A DNA stretch of 64,000 nt from Rhinopithecus roxellana. Its lineage: Eukaryota > Chordata > Mammalia > Primates > Cercopithecidae. Below the pieces are notes generated by a model. The model did no database searches. It worked only from the letters and a program-made list of their open reading frames with translations, and was not told the origin of the DNA. Location of the stretch: positions 52,228,260 through 52,292,259 of the forward strand of contig NC_044567.1 of assembly GCF_007565055.1 (NCBI RefSeq), written 5' to 3'. Below, in pieces: positions 46,381 to 57,224 of this stretch; the stretch's first letter is position 1, and each line of letters starts with the position of its first letter. The translations under genes and the position numbers were made by a program.

Positions 46381-46494
46381 ATCCTGTGCTTAATATACCC
46401 TGGTAGCTTGTTTTTAGCTTTGTTTTTGCAATGTATCCATACTGATACACATCCTGCTAGGTAGTTACTTTAGTTGCTGCGTAGTATTCCACTG

Positions 46495-47815
46495 TCTGCA
46501 AAAGAAACTATCACCAGAGCCAACAGACAAACTACAGAACGGGAGGAAATATTTGCAAACTATGCATCCAATACAGGTGTAATATCCAGAAATCCATAAG
46601 GAACTTAAATAAATTCATTACCAACAACAAAACCATGCCATTAAAAAGTGGCCAAAGGATGTGAAAAGACACTTTTCAAAAGAGGAGGTACACCTGGCCA
46701 ACAGGCATATGAAAAAATGCTGAGCATCAGTAAATATTAGAGAAATGCAAATAAATCAAAATCACCGTGAGATACCATTTCACACCAGTCAGAAAGGCTC
46801 TTACAGGCCGGGCGCGGTGGCTCAAGCCTGTAATCCCAGCACTTTGGGAGGCCGAGGCGGGTGGATCACGAGGTCAGGAGATCGAGACCCTCCTGGCTAA
46901 CACGGTGAAACCCCGTCTCTACTAAAAATACAAAAAACTAGCCGGGCGCGGTGGCGGGCGCCTGTAGTCCCAGCTACTCGGAGGCTGAGGCGGGAGAATG
47001 GCGGGAACCCGGGAGGCGGAGCTTGCAGTGAGTCGAGATCGTGCCACTACACTCCAGCCTTCCAGCCTGGGCGACAGAGCGAGACTCCGTCTCAAAAAAA
47101 AAAAAAAAAAAAGAAAGGCTCTTACTAAAAAGTCAAAAAATAACAAGATGCTTGTGAGGCTGCAGAGAAAAGGGAACACTTGCATACTGCTGGTGGGAAT
47201 GTAGATGAGCTCAGCCACTGTGGAAAGCAGGTTGGCGACTTCTGAAAGAACTTAAAACTACCACTGGCCCCAGGAATTACATTATTGGGTATATACAAAA
47301 GGAATACAAAACATTCTACCATAAAGACATGCATTCATATGTTTATCACGGCACTATTCACGGTGGGAAAGACATGGACTTGACCTAAAGGTCCACCAAA
47401 GGTAGACTGAAAAAAGGAATTGTGGTATATATACACCATGGAACACTATGTAATCAGCCACGTAAAAGAAAGAGATCACGTCCTTTGAAGAAACTTGGAT
47501 GGAGCTGTAAGGCCATTATTCTTAGCAAACTAACACAGAAACAGAAAACCAAATACCACAGTCTCACTTACAAGTGGGAGCTAAACATCAAGTACACACG
47601 GACGCAATCAAGGCAACAACAGTCACCGGGGCCTACTTGAGGGTGGAAAGTGGGAGGAGGGTGAGGATCAAAAAGTTGCCTAGTGGGTACCATGCTTATT
47701 ACCTGGGTGATGAAATTATCTGCACACCAAACCCCCATGCCTTGCAATTGATCGATGTCATGAACTTGCACATGTACCCTTGAACCTAAAATAAAAGTTA
47801 AACAAATAAAAGAAA
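46495..47815 (+). mobile_element. L1 3' part, sense (right half of a head-to-head pair)
   Basis: 'caaaagaaactatcaccagagccaacagac' begins sense ORF2. 'cacggcactattcacggtggg' and 'gtgggagctaaacatcaagtac' follow, and the end is 'cttgaacctaaaataaaagtt'. An AluY is inserted at 46806-47111. Frames are broken. Confidence 0.93.
46806..47111 (+). mobile_element. Young AluY-type inside L1, sense
   Basis: It is flanked by agaaaggctcttac on both sides. It has the 'ctcaagcctg' variant and a 10-base duplication in the tail region (ccagccttccagcctggg). Confidence 0.96.
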
Positions 47816-47999
47816 AAAGAAAACACTGTAATAAATATTCTTGTCTTTTCTTTAGTCCATTAATTAACATTACTAAATAGCTGTATATTTATCAGGTAAC
47901 CTAAGCTTGATGCCTAATAGATTTCTTTCTAGATTGGGGTGAAGGCTGTCTTCATATGAGAAAATATTTTCCAGTTACATTTCAACTGCAAAACCTAAC

Positions 48000-48130
48000 T
48001 GTAAGCTCTAAGGGGACAGGGACCTTGTCTGCTTTATTTACCACTGCATTCCCCATGTCTACACAGCATCAGACATACGGGAGGCACTTAATGAATATTT
48101 GATGAATGAATGAATGAATGAATGAATGAA
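48000..48130 (+). mobile_element. L2 LINE 3' end, sense, with (TGAA)n
   Basis: 'gtaagctctaaggggacagggaccttgtctg...ggaggcacttaatgaatatttgatgaatgaatgaatg' is the canonical L2 3' end with its TGAA repeat. Confidence 0.9.
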
Positions 48131-48194
48131 CACTGGAAGGCAGCACTGCAGGGTCATTCATTGGGAAGTTGTGATAAAGAATAAGGAAGGGAGG

Positions 48195-49130
48195 GGATAC
48201 CTGGAGACAGAGCAAGATGGCCAAATAGAATCCTCCAGCGAATCTATTCCTCCCTGAAGTAACACCAAATGGAACAACTACCCACACAAAAAAGCATCTT
48301 CCTTAGAACCAAAAATCGGGTGAGTGTTCACAGCGCCTGGTTTCAACATCATATCAAGGAAAGAGGCACTGGAGAAAAGGGGGAAAGACAGTCTCGAATC
48401 TCCTACACCACCTCTCCCTCATCCCCTGGCAGCAGCCACATAGTGCAGAGACAGAACCTGGGCACCCAGGGCAGGGAGAGCTCAGTGATTATGGGACTTT
48501 ACCTTGAAACTCAGTGCTGCCCTGTCACAGTGGAGAGCAACACAAGGCAGAATTCAGCCAGCACCCACAGAGGCAGCATTTAGACCAGCCCTAGCCAGAG
48601 GGGAACCCTCCCTCCCGGTAATCAAAACCCGAGTTCCGGTAACCCCACCATCACCACTGCAGGCTAGAGTGCTTTGGGGTCCTAGAGAAATGTGAAAGCC
48701 CGTCTAGGCCATAAGGACTGCCACTGCTGGGTGAGGGCTGGTGCTGCACTGGGCTCAGAGCCAGTGAACTTGGGATGCAGGTGACCCAGTGAAACACCAG
48801 GCGTAGCCAAGGGAGTGTTAGCATCACAACTCCTCCTGGAGCTGAAGGCAGCCCAGCTCACAGCTCCAGGAGAGGGAAGAGTAAAAAGCACTTTGCCTTG
48901 CAACTTGGATACCAGCTCAGCCACAGTAAAACAAAGCACCAAGTAGATTCCTGAAGTGGCCATTCCAGGGCCTAGCTCTCAGATGACATTTCAAGACATA
49001 CCTTGGACCAGCAGGGAGCCCACTTCCCTCAAGGGAGGAAGGACCCAGTCCTGGCAGGGTTCATTACCTGCTGATGAAAGAGCCCTTGCTTGGGTCTTGA
49101 ATAAACATCCGTGGTAGCCATGAGTCCTAG
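48195..49130 (+). mobile_element. L1 5'UTR-like segment, sense
   Basis: 'agacagagcaagatggccaaatagaatcctccag' is the typical 5' start of older primate L1s. The following GC-richer kilobase with 'cagcactgcaggctagagtgctttggggtcc' style sequence fits the L1 5'UTR. No ORF1 follows. Confidence 0.7.
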
Positions 49131-49254
49131 CCACCAGCCTCTAGCAAGATTCAGTATCGCACTGGCTTCACGTCCGACCCAGGACGGTCCCAGTGGTGGG
49201 AGCCACAGGGGTGCTTGCATCATCCCTCCCCCAACTCCAGGCAGCTCACCATGA

Positions 49255-50920
49255 AGAGAGAGACAAGAGAAGTCAACACAAACCACCAATACCAGGAATC
49301 AACGCACACACTCTTTACAGAGCCTGTAGACCTTAATAAGAACTAAGAAGATCTGAGGAAATAGGTAGGTCTAAAAATACAACAGAGAACACAATGCACC
49401 ACATTTTAAAAAGCAACGTACCCAAACTAACCCAAACATAACATGAAATAGAAAAACTCCTATATCTACTAAACAAATTGAATAAACTCTTGAAAAAACC
49501 CAACAAACAAAAATGTTTCACAAGTAAAACTCCCAGCTCATTTATGGACTACTCCATACATTTAAGGAGGAAAAACACCAAAATTTTCCAGACTGCTGGC
49601 AAATAAAGTATTTTTAAAGTTTTGTGTGGAGCCAGTATTAGCTTGAGGACACAATTGGACCAGGACACATTATGGAACAAAAAAGAAGAAAATTATGTCA
49701 CCTCTTTCATTTTTTAATTTTTTATTATTATACTTTAAGTTCTAGGGTACATGTGCACAACGTGCACGTTTGTTACATATGTATACATGTGCCATGTTGG
49801 TGTGCTGCACCCATTAACTTGTCATTTACATTAGGTATATCTCCTAATGCAATCCCTCCCCGCTTCCCCCACCCCACGACAGGCCCTGGTGTGTGATGTT
49901 CCCATTCCTGTGTCCATGTGTTCTCATTGTTCAATTCCCACCTATGAGTGAGAATACGCGATATTTGGTTTTCTGTCCTTGTGATAGTTTGCTCAGAATG
50001 ATGGTTTCAAGCTTCATCCATGTCCCTACAAAGGATATAAACTCATCCTTTTTTATGGCTGCATAGTATTCCACGGTGTTTATGTGCCACATTTTCTTAA
50101 TCCAGTCTATCATTGATGGACATTTGGGTTGGTTCCGAGTCTTTGTGAGTAGCGCCGCAATAAACATACGTGTGTCACCTCTTTCATAACAGTATCTCCT
50201 CTTTCATAAACAGAGCTACAAATATTTTAAGCAAAATATTATATGAATGAAGCCACCTATGAAAACACAGATTAATACCAAGTGGAATATACCCCAAAAT
50301 GCAAGGGTCCTTAACATTCAAAATAAGTCATGTAACTCAACCATTAGCAGAAAAATACAGGCAAAAATAATAAGATCATTTAGGTTAAGTTTTAAAAAAA
50401 AATTTAATAACATTTAAAACTGAACCATAAAAACAACTTTGAGTAAAATATAAAAGAAGGCAACTTCCTTAATTTGATGGTTTGTCTAATATGAGCCTAT
50501 AACAAACAACATAATTAATAGAGAATTACGGGAAGCTTTTCCCCCAGTGCAGGACCAGACGAGATGCCTGCTATCACTCTCTATTCAGCACTGTACTGGA
50601 GAAACAATACAGCAAGAACAAACAAATAAAAGGCATTAGGATTAATTTTTAACCCCCCCAAAATTGTCAATATGTGTGTGTGACACTATTACATGCTTAG
50701 ACAACCCATAACCCCAAAACTGTTACAGTAATATACTGGATACATGATTGTTATCAACCAGATTACTGTATACTAGTACGAAATCAACAGAAAGTAACTA
50801 AATAATGATCGAACTAGAGAACAAGTATCTATGACAAAAATGAGGCAATAAAGGATTAATTTACAGATTTAAGATAAATCCTTCAAATCAATATAGAAAC
50901 CAAAAAAGGATCCTACAGAA
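49255..50920 (+). mobile_element. Old L1 ORF2 remnant, sense (block A), interrupted by an L1 3' end
   Basis: 'caaaccaccaataccaggaatcaacg', 'gagccagtattagcttgagg...acaattggaccaggacac', 'taataccaagtggaatataccccaaaatgcaaggg' and 'aagcttttcccccagtgcaggacc' follow the order of L1 ORF2. The interrupting antisense L1 end is at 49705-50175. Confidence 0.78.
49705..50175 (-). mobile_element. Young-type L1 3' end, antisense
   Basis: 'ttattatactttaagttctagggtacatgtgcacaacgtgc' runs to 'cattgatggacatttgggttgg...aataaacatacgtgtg'. It is flanked by 'gtcacctctttcat' on both sides, the target-site duplication. Confidence 0.95.
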
Positions 50921-51359
50921 ACTTGCACAACATGAGCAAGGCATATGAAGTAAGGCACAGAAGCCAATCAACATTTGCTAAACTCTACCTCACATGAAAC
51001 CCGCCACAGCAAGTTCCAGATGAGAAGATCCCTGCAGAAACACTGCAGGGCAGGATCCCAGGAGGCAGGACCACTGCGGAGGTGATGGAGCCCCTGCAGT
51101 GGGAAGGGTGTCAGGCCCAAGAGGGCCGGGTGGCTCCAGACCTCCTGCTCCAGCTTCCCGTCACTCCCCGCACCAGGCACAGCCCCATGTGAGCGCCCCA
51201 ATGCAGGGAGGATTCTGACTGCCTGTGTCTTCTCCGCCACTGTGCGTCCCCCCCGGTGGCAGCTCCTCGCCCACCATATCATTCCAGCCTTCCCTTTTAT
51301 GAGTCACGTCTCTCCCCCCAGTCACAATGCCAGAATCCACCCAGGAGGGTAGAGATGGG

Positions 51360-52450
51360 AAATCAAACTGTGGCACCGTGAGTGGAGACCCTGGAGGCAG
51401 ACATGGGTGCAGGCACTGAGAGTGGAAACACGCGAGGCCTGGCTGACAGGTGACAAGCACAGAGGATGGGGACATTCAAGGGCAGACACGGGCTGCAGGC
51501 ACAGGAGAGAAGACCTGGACTAGAGTCATAAGGGATCCAGATACAAAGGGAGCTCACTGGCTATAGATGCATGGCAGAGAGGCACAGCAGGGACAGACAT
51601 GGGTACAGGTGCAGGACAGAGGAGTAGGTGAAGGCCGGTGTGGGCAGGAAGCACAGAGATAAAAACACCCAAAGGTAGATGTGGCTGTAGGCTGAAGGAT
51701 GGAGTCACAAGAATCCTGCTGTGGGCTGCACAGACAAGGGCTGGAGACACAGGAAGACAGGGCTGGGAAGCAGGCACACTCAATGACAGTCCTCTGCTGC
51801 AGTAACAACAGACGGAGACACCCAACGAAAGAGACTGGCTGCAGGTACAAACACTGGGGATAGGAGTTTGGGGCATAGTCTCCTGGGAGAAATGATTCAG
51901 AAAAAGGACAGAAACGGGCTGAAGGCACAGGGGAAGGAGACACGAGTGCAGACATGACTGAAAAGCATGGATGAAAACACTGACTGTGGACATGGATTAG
52001 AGGGACAGAGAATGCAGCAAACACAGCTGGCATGGGCAGAAGGTCAGGGGACAGACAGACAAACATCGGAACGGGCTGCAAGCACAGGGATTGAGGCACT
52101 GGAGGACTGCTACTGCCTGAAGGCTAAGGAGATGGCAACACTCGAGGCAAGCAATGTGCTGCAAGCACACAGGATGGAGACTCACACGGCTGGCACAGGC
52201 TGCAGGCGCAAGAAATGGAGACTTTTGACAGCTGGCATAAACTGCAGGCAGAGGACAGACCAGGACAGAGGACAGACACACAAGGGCAGACGTGGGCTTC
52301 AGTCATTAAGGGATGGTGATACTGGAGAGAAAATACAGGCTTCAGGCACAAGGATGGAGACGCACAAAGCCTGATATGACTGCAGACATACAGGGTGGAG
52401 ACACTGAGAGGCCAACGCGCCTGCAGACACTAAGGGAAGATGTGGGCTGC
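51360..52450. repeat. Degenerate minisatellite, about 45-60 bp units
   Basis: Over about 1.1 kb the motif 'ggctgcaggcacag.ggatggagacac..' recurs roughly twenty times with strong divergence and length change (for example gggctgcaggcacaggagag, ggctgcaagcacaggg, ggctgcaggcgcaagaaatg). The whole stretch is A/G-rich on the + strand. Confidence 0.8.
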
Positions 52451-52666
52451 CAGATAAATCCCCGCTTAGAGAGAAATGGGACACACATTAAGGGAACGTG
52501 TTAGAATAGAAAAAAGATAGAAAATCAATCACATAAACCTCTCAAGAATTAAAAAAGATTAGAATGAAAGAATACAGAATGAAAGTAATAATAAAGAGCA
52601 GACATCAATGAAATAGGAAAAAAAATGCAATGGAAACAAATCAAGGATAAAAGTTGGTTTATATAG

Positions 52667-52816
52667 CCAGGCACGGTGGCGGGTGCCTGTAGTCCCAGTT
52701 ACTCGGGAGGCTGAGGCAGGAGAATGGCATGAACCCAGGAGGCGGAGCTTGCAGTGAGCCGAGATTGCACCACTACACTCCAGCCTGGGTGACAGAGGAA
52801 GGCTCCATCTCAAAAA
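52667..52816 (+). mobile_element. Alu right-arm fragment, sense
   Basis: 'agccaggcacggtggcgggtgcctgtagtcccag' runs to 'ggctccatctcaaaaaac'. It interrupts L1 block B between gttggttta and gttggttaa. Confidence 0.9.
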
Positions 52817-53014
52817 ACAAAAAAAAGTTGGTTAATAAATATTAATATACTAAATAAACCCCTAGCAAAACTGATTAAGGCAAAGAGAAAAGACACAAAA
52901 GACCAATATCAGGAATGAAAACAGAGGCCTGCTCTACAGAGCAGTGTATCAAGATACTATGAAATTTTGAGTAATACTTAGGACTACAAGCTTGACAACA
53001 GAGATGAAATTACA

Positions 53015-53405
53015 CCACACTGCAGCACATATACACCATGGAATACTGTGCAGCCATAAAAAAAGATGAGTTCATGTCCTTTGTAGGGACATGGATGAAG
53101 CTGGAAACCATCATTCTCCACAAACTATTGCAAGGACAGAAAACCAAACACCGCATGTTCTCTCATAGGTGGGAATTGAACAATGAGATCACTTGGACAC
53201 AGGAAGGGGAACATCACATACCCGGGCCTGTCATGGGGTGGGGGGAGGGGGGAGGGATAGCATTAGGAGATATACCTAATGTAAATGACGAGTTAATGGG
53301 TGCAGCACACCAACATGGCACATGTATACATATGTAACAAACCTGCACGTTGTGCACATGTACCCTAGAACTTAAAGTAGAATAATAATAAAAAATAATA
53401 AAAAA
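53015..53405 (+). mobile_element. Young-type L1 3' end, sense
   Basis: 'gcacatatacaccatggaatactgtgcagcc' runs to 'gtaccctagaacttaaagtagaataataataaaaa'. It has the G-rich polypurine tract of the L1 3'UTR (ggggtggggggagggggga). Flanking 'gaaattacaccaca/gaaattacatcaca' is the target-site duplication. Confidence 0.95.
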
Positions 53406-53759
53406 GAAATTACATCACATTGAAAAATAAGCTTACAAAACTGGACACAGAAATAACATAAAACAAGAAAACCACCAAATACACTAAAGGATTTGAATTG
53501 TTAAAAAGAAAAAAAAAAAAACAGCTAACAAATTACATTCCATAAGTCAAATTCCATGCCCAGACTAAAGAAATATTCCAAATATTTAAGGAAGTAAACA
53601 CCTAAATTTCTCAGACCCTTCCAAAGACAAGAAATACAGGGACTATTTTTCAATTTTGTTTTGTGAAACCAGCATCACGTTGACACCACAATCTGAACAG
53701 GACATTAGACAAAAAGAAAATTACAGACCCACTCTTTCATCAACAGAAACACAAATATT

Positions 53760-54049
53760 CGTTTTTAGAGATGCAGTCTCGCTCTGTCTCCCAGGCTGGA
53801 GTGCAGTGGCACAATCTCAGCGCACTGCAACCTCTGCCTCCCAGGTTCACGCAAGTCTCCTACTTCACCCTCCCGAGTACGTGGGATTACAGACGCCCGC
53901 CACCACATCCAGCTGATTTTTGTATTGTAAGTAGAAACAGGGTTTTGCTATGTTGGTCAGGCTGGTCTCGAGCTTCTGACCTCAGTCGACCGCCCGCCTT
54001 GGCCTTCCAAAGTGCTGGGATTACAGGCGTGAGCCACCGCGTCCGGCCA
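53760..54049 (-). mobile_element. Alu, antisense
   Basis: gtttttagagatgcagtctcgctc runs through to gtgagccaccgcgtccggcc. Flanking 'acaaatattc' is duplicated. Confidence 0.94.
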
Positions 54050-54849
54050 GAGATACAAATATTCTAAGAAAAATCGTATCATATGAATTAAACCACATGT
54101 GAAAACGTAACACATGGATACCAAGTGGGATATACTAAAAAAATGCAGGATTGGTTAACATTAAAAATAGATCATGTAAAATATCCTATTTGCAGAAAAA
54201 TAGGAGAAAAACATTCTTACAATATTTGTAAAAAAAGCATTTATTCAAATTCAACAGTTAGTCATAACTCTTAGCAAATGTAGAGGAAGGCAGCTTCCTT
54301 AATATGATTAAGCTTGTCTAAAATGAAATTACAGTACAGGACCACCGAAGCTTTTCCCCTGCAATCAGAACCAAGCAAGACTTCCTGGACACATCCCCTC
54401 TATTTCACACAGTGCTGGAGGTGTAATCGGGACAATACAACAAAAATAAAGGTACAAGAACCAACATTTAAGCAATACAGCTGTTATTGTATGTGGCTGA
54501 CACTATTATGTACATAAAAAATAAACCACAATCCAAAAATGATGGCTATGAATATGTCAATTAAGCCAGGCTGCAGGATGCAAGATGAGTACATAAAATC
54601 AATTAGGTTCCTATGTACCAGCAAGAAAGAAATGCAAAATTAAGGAACGATGACCAGACTAGGAAACAACTATCTACACTAGAAATGAGCCCATGAAGAA
54701 TTAATTTATAAAATACCTTTTAAAATTATTCAAATCAATGTAAAAACACAAATGACCCAACAGAAAAACCAGCATTGAAAATGAAGAAAAAGATGCAAAG
54801 GCCAATATTCACGAAATCTGGCTTCGCTAGCTTATTTCCAGTGCCAGAT

Positions 54850-55230
54850 GACAAAAGGCCCGCAGAGACCCAGAAGGCAGGACCCCAGGGTGGTGACAGT
54901 GCCAGCAGCAGGAGGGCTGGACTCTGCCTTGGTCCAAGAGGGGCCACAGCTCCCGGCGGCCGTGGGGCGAAGCCTGGGCAGCCTGGTGCTCCGGGCCCCT
55001 GCACACGCTTCCCTCCCTCTACCCCGTTCCTCTCTCTCTGCCTCGTCGGGCCCCATGGGATGCGCTCACATCCAGACTCTCCAGGCTCGAGAGGTTGGGA
55101 GAATGGACAGGGGCTTGGGACGGTCCTCCAGGAACACATGAAGGAAGCTCCTCCCGCACCTGGGACACCTTTCTCTGGGGCTGGTCTCAAGGCAGGCTCG
55201 CACCGCACACGCTCCCGGTCGTCGCTTCCG
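54850..55230. repeat. Inverted repeat, left arm
   Basis: GC-rich sequence whose reverse complement aligns with 55440-55760 at moderate identity. Shared islands are 'tcctccaggaacaca', 'gcacctgggaca.c.ttctct' and 'cacacgctcc'. The upstream part also resembles 51005-51200. Confidence 0.8.
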
Positions 55231-55273
55231 GTCCATGACGATCACTGCGCAAGGAAACTTTTGGACAACTCTT

Positions 55274-55341
55274 ATTGGATGATAATCTCCATCTTTGATT
55301 GCATAATCTTAACCAATCAGAGTTGGAGACTATTATCCAAT
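55274..55341. promoter_or_regulatory. Promoter-like core: palindromic CCAAT boxes
   Basis: attggatgataatctcca (55274-55291) and ttggagactattatccaat (55323-55341) are near-perfect reverse complements. Each holds a CCAAT box facing outward in mirror fashion, and another CCAAT (55313-55317, aaccaatcag) lies in the loop. This organisation is typical of bidirectional promoters. Activity is not shown. Confidence 0.6.
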
Positions 55342-55415
55342 CCGTGTTGTAGTACAGAGTCTGCTCTCATCCTATCAGAACGAGGCTTCCAGGATACCGT
55401 ATTTGAATAAGCTAT

Positions 55416-55423
55416 TATAAAAG
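55416..55423 (+). promoter_or_regulatory. TATA box (TATAAAAG)
   Basis: A consensus TATA element lies 75 bases after the last CCAAT box. It would place a start site near 55445-55450, followed by a possible first exon ending at a good donor (CTG|gtgagt) at 55631/55632. The left arm lacks the equivalent stretch. Confidence 0.55.
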
Positions 55424-55439
55424 GGAGGCAAATGTCCCT

Positions 55440-55760
55440 GCCTGCATTGCGGGTGCGGCTCACGTGCATCTTGTCTGCGTTGGGGTCAGCCAAGGAGCGT
55501 GTGTAGAGCGCCTGCTTTGTAGACCAGCCGTAGAGAAGGATGTCCCAGGTGCAGGCCAGGTTTCATTCTTGTGTTCCTGGAGGATTTTTCCCGTGGCAAG
55601 CGCTTCTCCATCTTCCAACATCTCAGGCCTGGTGAGTCCGAATGTGACCGCTTCCTGTGGGGGCCCAGGGCGCACCTGGGTCAGGAAGTGGGACCCGCAC
55701 TGGACAGAGACCACGAGCATCTTATCCTGACCTGGCTCACCGAGCACTGTGTGCCCTGTG
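55440..55760. repeat. Inverted repeat, right arm
   Basis: This is the reverse-complement partner of 54850-55230. It contains 'gtgttcctggaggatttttccc' and 'gatgtcccaggtgcaggcc'. It also holds the donor site gcctggtgagtccg, which is gcctggagagtctg in the left arm. Confidence 0.8.
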
Positions 55761-55957
55761 TCGTAGACAAGGACTCTTACTGTGTCTGTGGTTGGCTGTG
55801 GAGGCTGCCCTGGGGCTCCCAGGCCCTGCCTCTGACCCTCAGCCTTGGGAGCTCAGGGTCCCCTCGCACCTCGGGGTCTGTGCTCAACCACGTGATGCCC
55901 CCTGCAGCCTGCTTTCAGAGGTTATTCCCCGCCCCAACACACACTCTGCAATATCTT

Positions 55958-56030
55958 AAATGATGTATATGTGTATATATAGATACACACATACATATAT
56001 ATGTATACATATATATATTTTTTTCTATTT
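55958..56030. repeat. AT/AC-rich microsatellite
   Basis: Imperfect (TA)n, (ATAC)n and (TATG)n units lie just before an Alu. Confidence 0.85.
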
Positions 56031-56032
56031 TT

Positions 56033-56324
56033 ATTTTTTTTTGAGACAGAATCTTGCTCTTGTTACCCAGGCTGGAGTGCAATGGCACTATCTCGGCTCA
56101 CTGCAACCTCTGCCTCCCAGGTTCAAGTGATTCTCCTGCCACAGCCTCCCGAGTAGCTGGGGTTACAGGCGCCCACCATCGCGCCTGGCTAATTTTTTTT
56201 GTATTTTTAGTAGAGACAGGGTTTCTCCATGTTGGCCAGGCTGGTCTCAAACTCCTGACCTCATGATCACCCACTTCGGCCTCCCAAAGTGCTGGAATTG
56301 CAAGCATGAGCCACTGCGCCTGGC
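56033..56324 (-). mobile_element. Alu, antisense
   Basis: tttttttttgagacagaatcttgctc runs through to gagccactgcgcctggcc. It is full length. Confidence 0.95.
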
Positions 56325-56930
56325 CAAATGATACTCTGGTGGGCAGTCTGACTTATGGTGACAATTTAACTGAATTGTAATGCATTATTAGACATAGTGT
56401 TCTCTTCCATCCTTCTCTCTGTCACACAGGTAATACACACACTCACAAACACGTATATAGTTTTGTTTTGCTGGTAGAAATATAATTAACAATTGCCTAC
56501 ATAGCTGTAAAAAGGAATACATTAAAATAACTTCATTTCACCGTATCAACAGACACATTTTCGTGTGCATACAGAGCTCTTCCACTTTCAAAAGGGAGCC
56601 TTATTAAAATTTATTACATCACATATTGAAACCAAAATATCTAGAGTGTGACTCACAAAGTAAGCCAAAAGATTATGTCTTCAATAGCAGATAAACAAAA
56701 CCCATATTTTATCCAGTTGACCCTGTGGTTACCTAGATTTTACAACATATAATGTCTTATACTGAAAACATGAAGCTCATATGATATGGCAATTAATACA
56801 TATTTGTCCACAAATAAAACAATATATAATGCTTGGTTGCTTGCTTGGCTCTTGTGTTATGGCTCTGGTAGGTTTCTGTGCTTTTAATTTTGGTATGGTA
56901 GTTTTAAGTTACATTTGAAATACAAGTCTT
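56325..56930. other. AT-rich intergenic stretch, nothing recognised
   Basis: There is no open frame, repeat family or RNA that I can support. Confidence 0.45.
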
Positions 56931-57224
56931 TTTTTTTTTTTTGAAACAGAGTTTTGCTCTTGTTGCCCAGGCTGGAGTGCAATGGCACAATCTCGGCTCA
57001 CCGCAACCTCCACCTCCCAAGTTCAAGCGATTCTCCTGCCTCAGCCTCCCGAGTGCCTGGGATTACAGGCATGCACCACCACGCCCAGCTAATTTTGTAT
57101 TTTTAGTAGAGATGGGGTTTCTCCATGTTGGTCAGGCTGGTCTCAAACTCCTGACCTCAAGTGATCCACCCGCCTCCACCTCCCAAAGTGCTGGGATTAC
57201 AGGCGTGAGCCACCACACCCAGCC
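56931..57224 (-). mobile_element. Alu, antisense
   Basis: A T run and a full-length body are flanked by 'gaaatacaagtctt' on both sides, the target-site duplication. Confidence 0.96.

Larger units (their letters stand above)
52505..54780 (+). mobile_element. Old L1 ORF2 remnant, sense (block B), interrupted three times
   Basis: 'aataataaagagcagacatcaatgaaatagg', 'acccctagcaaaactgattaaggc', 'gaccaatatcaggaatgaaaac', 'gtgaaaccagcatcacgttgacacc' and 'ggataccaagtgggatatac' follow old L1 ORF2. Insertions are an Alu part at 52667-52816, an L1 3' end at 53015-53405 and an Alu at 53760-54049. Confidence 0.85.

Noticed and set aside
51554..52099. 181-codon - strand frame rich in Cys, Leu, Pro and Ser.
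   Set aside because: It is produced by the degenerate minisatellite. Other frames over the same DNA give the same kind of repetitive peptide.
51360..52450. CRISPR-like array.
   Set aside because: The units are degenerate and contiguous, without conserved repeats and unique equal-length spacers, and the DNA is eukaryotic.
48195..54780. A possible active L1.
   Set aside because: The 5'UTR-like piece, ORF2 remnants and 3' ends belong to different, broken copies. No intact ORF1 or ORF2 exists anywhere in the window.
54775..55410. 211-codon + strand frame over the left palindrome arm.
   Set aside because: It begins in L1 remnant and runs through GC-rich repeat into the CCAAT core. The right arm's matching peptide lies on the other strand only because of the inverted repeat. 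Similarity between the two peptides reflects DNA duplication, not coding constraint.
55274..55423. Histone H2A/H2B bidirectional promoter.
   Set aside because: CCAAT boxes and TATA resemble such promoters, but neither side encodes a histone and no histone 3' stem-loop was seen.
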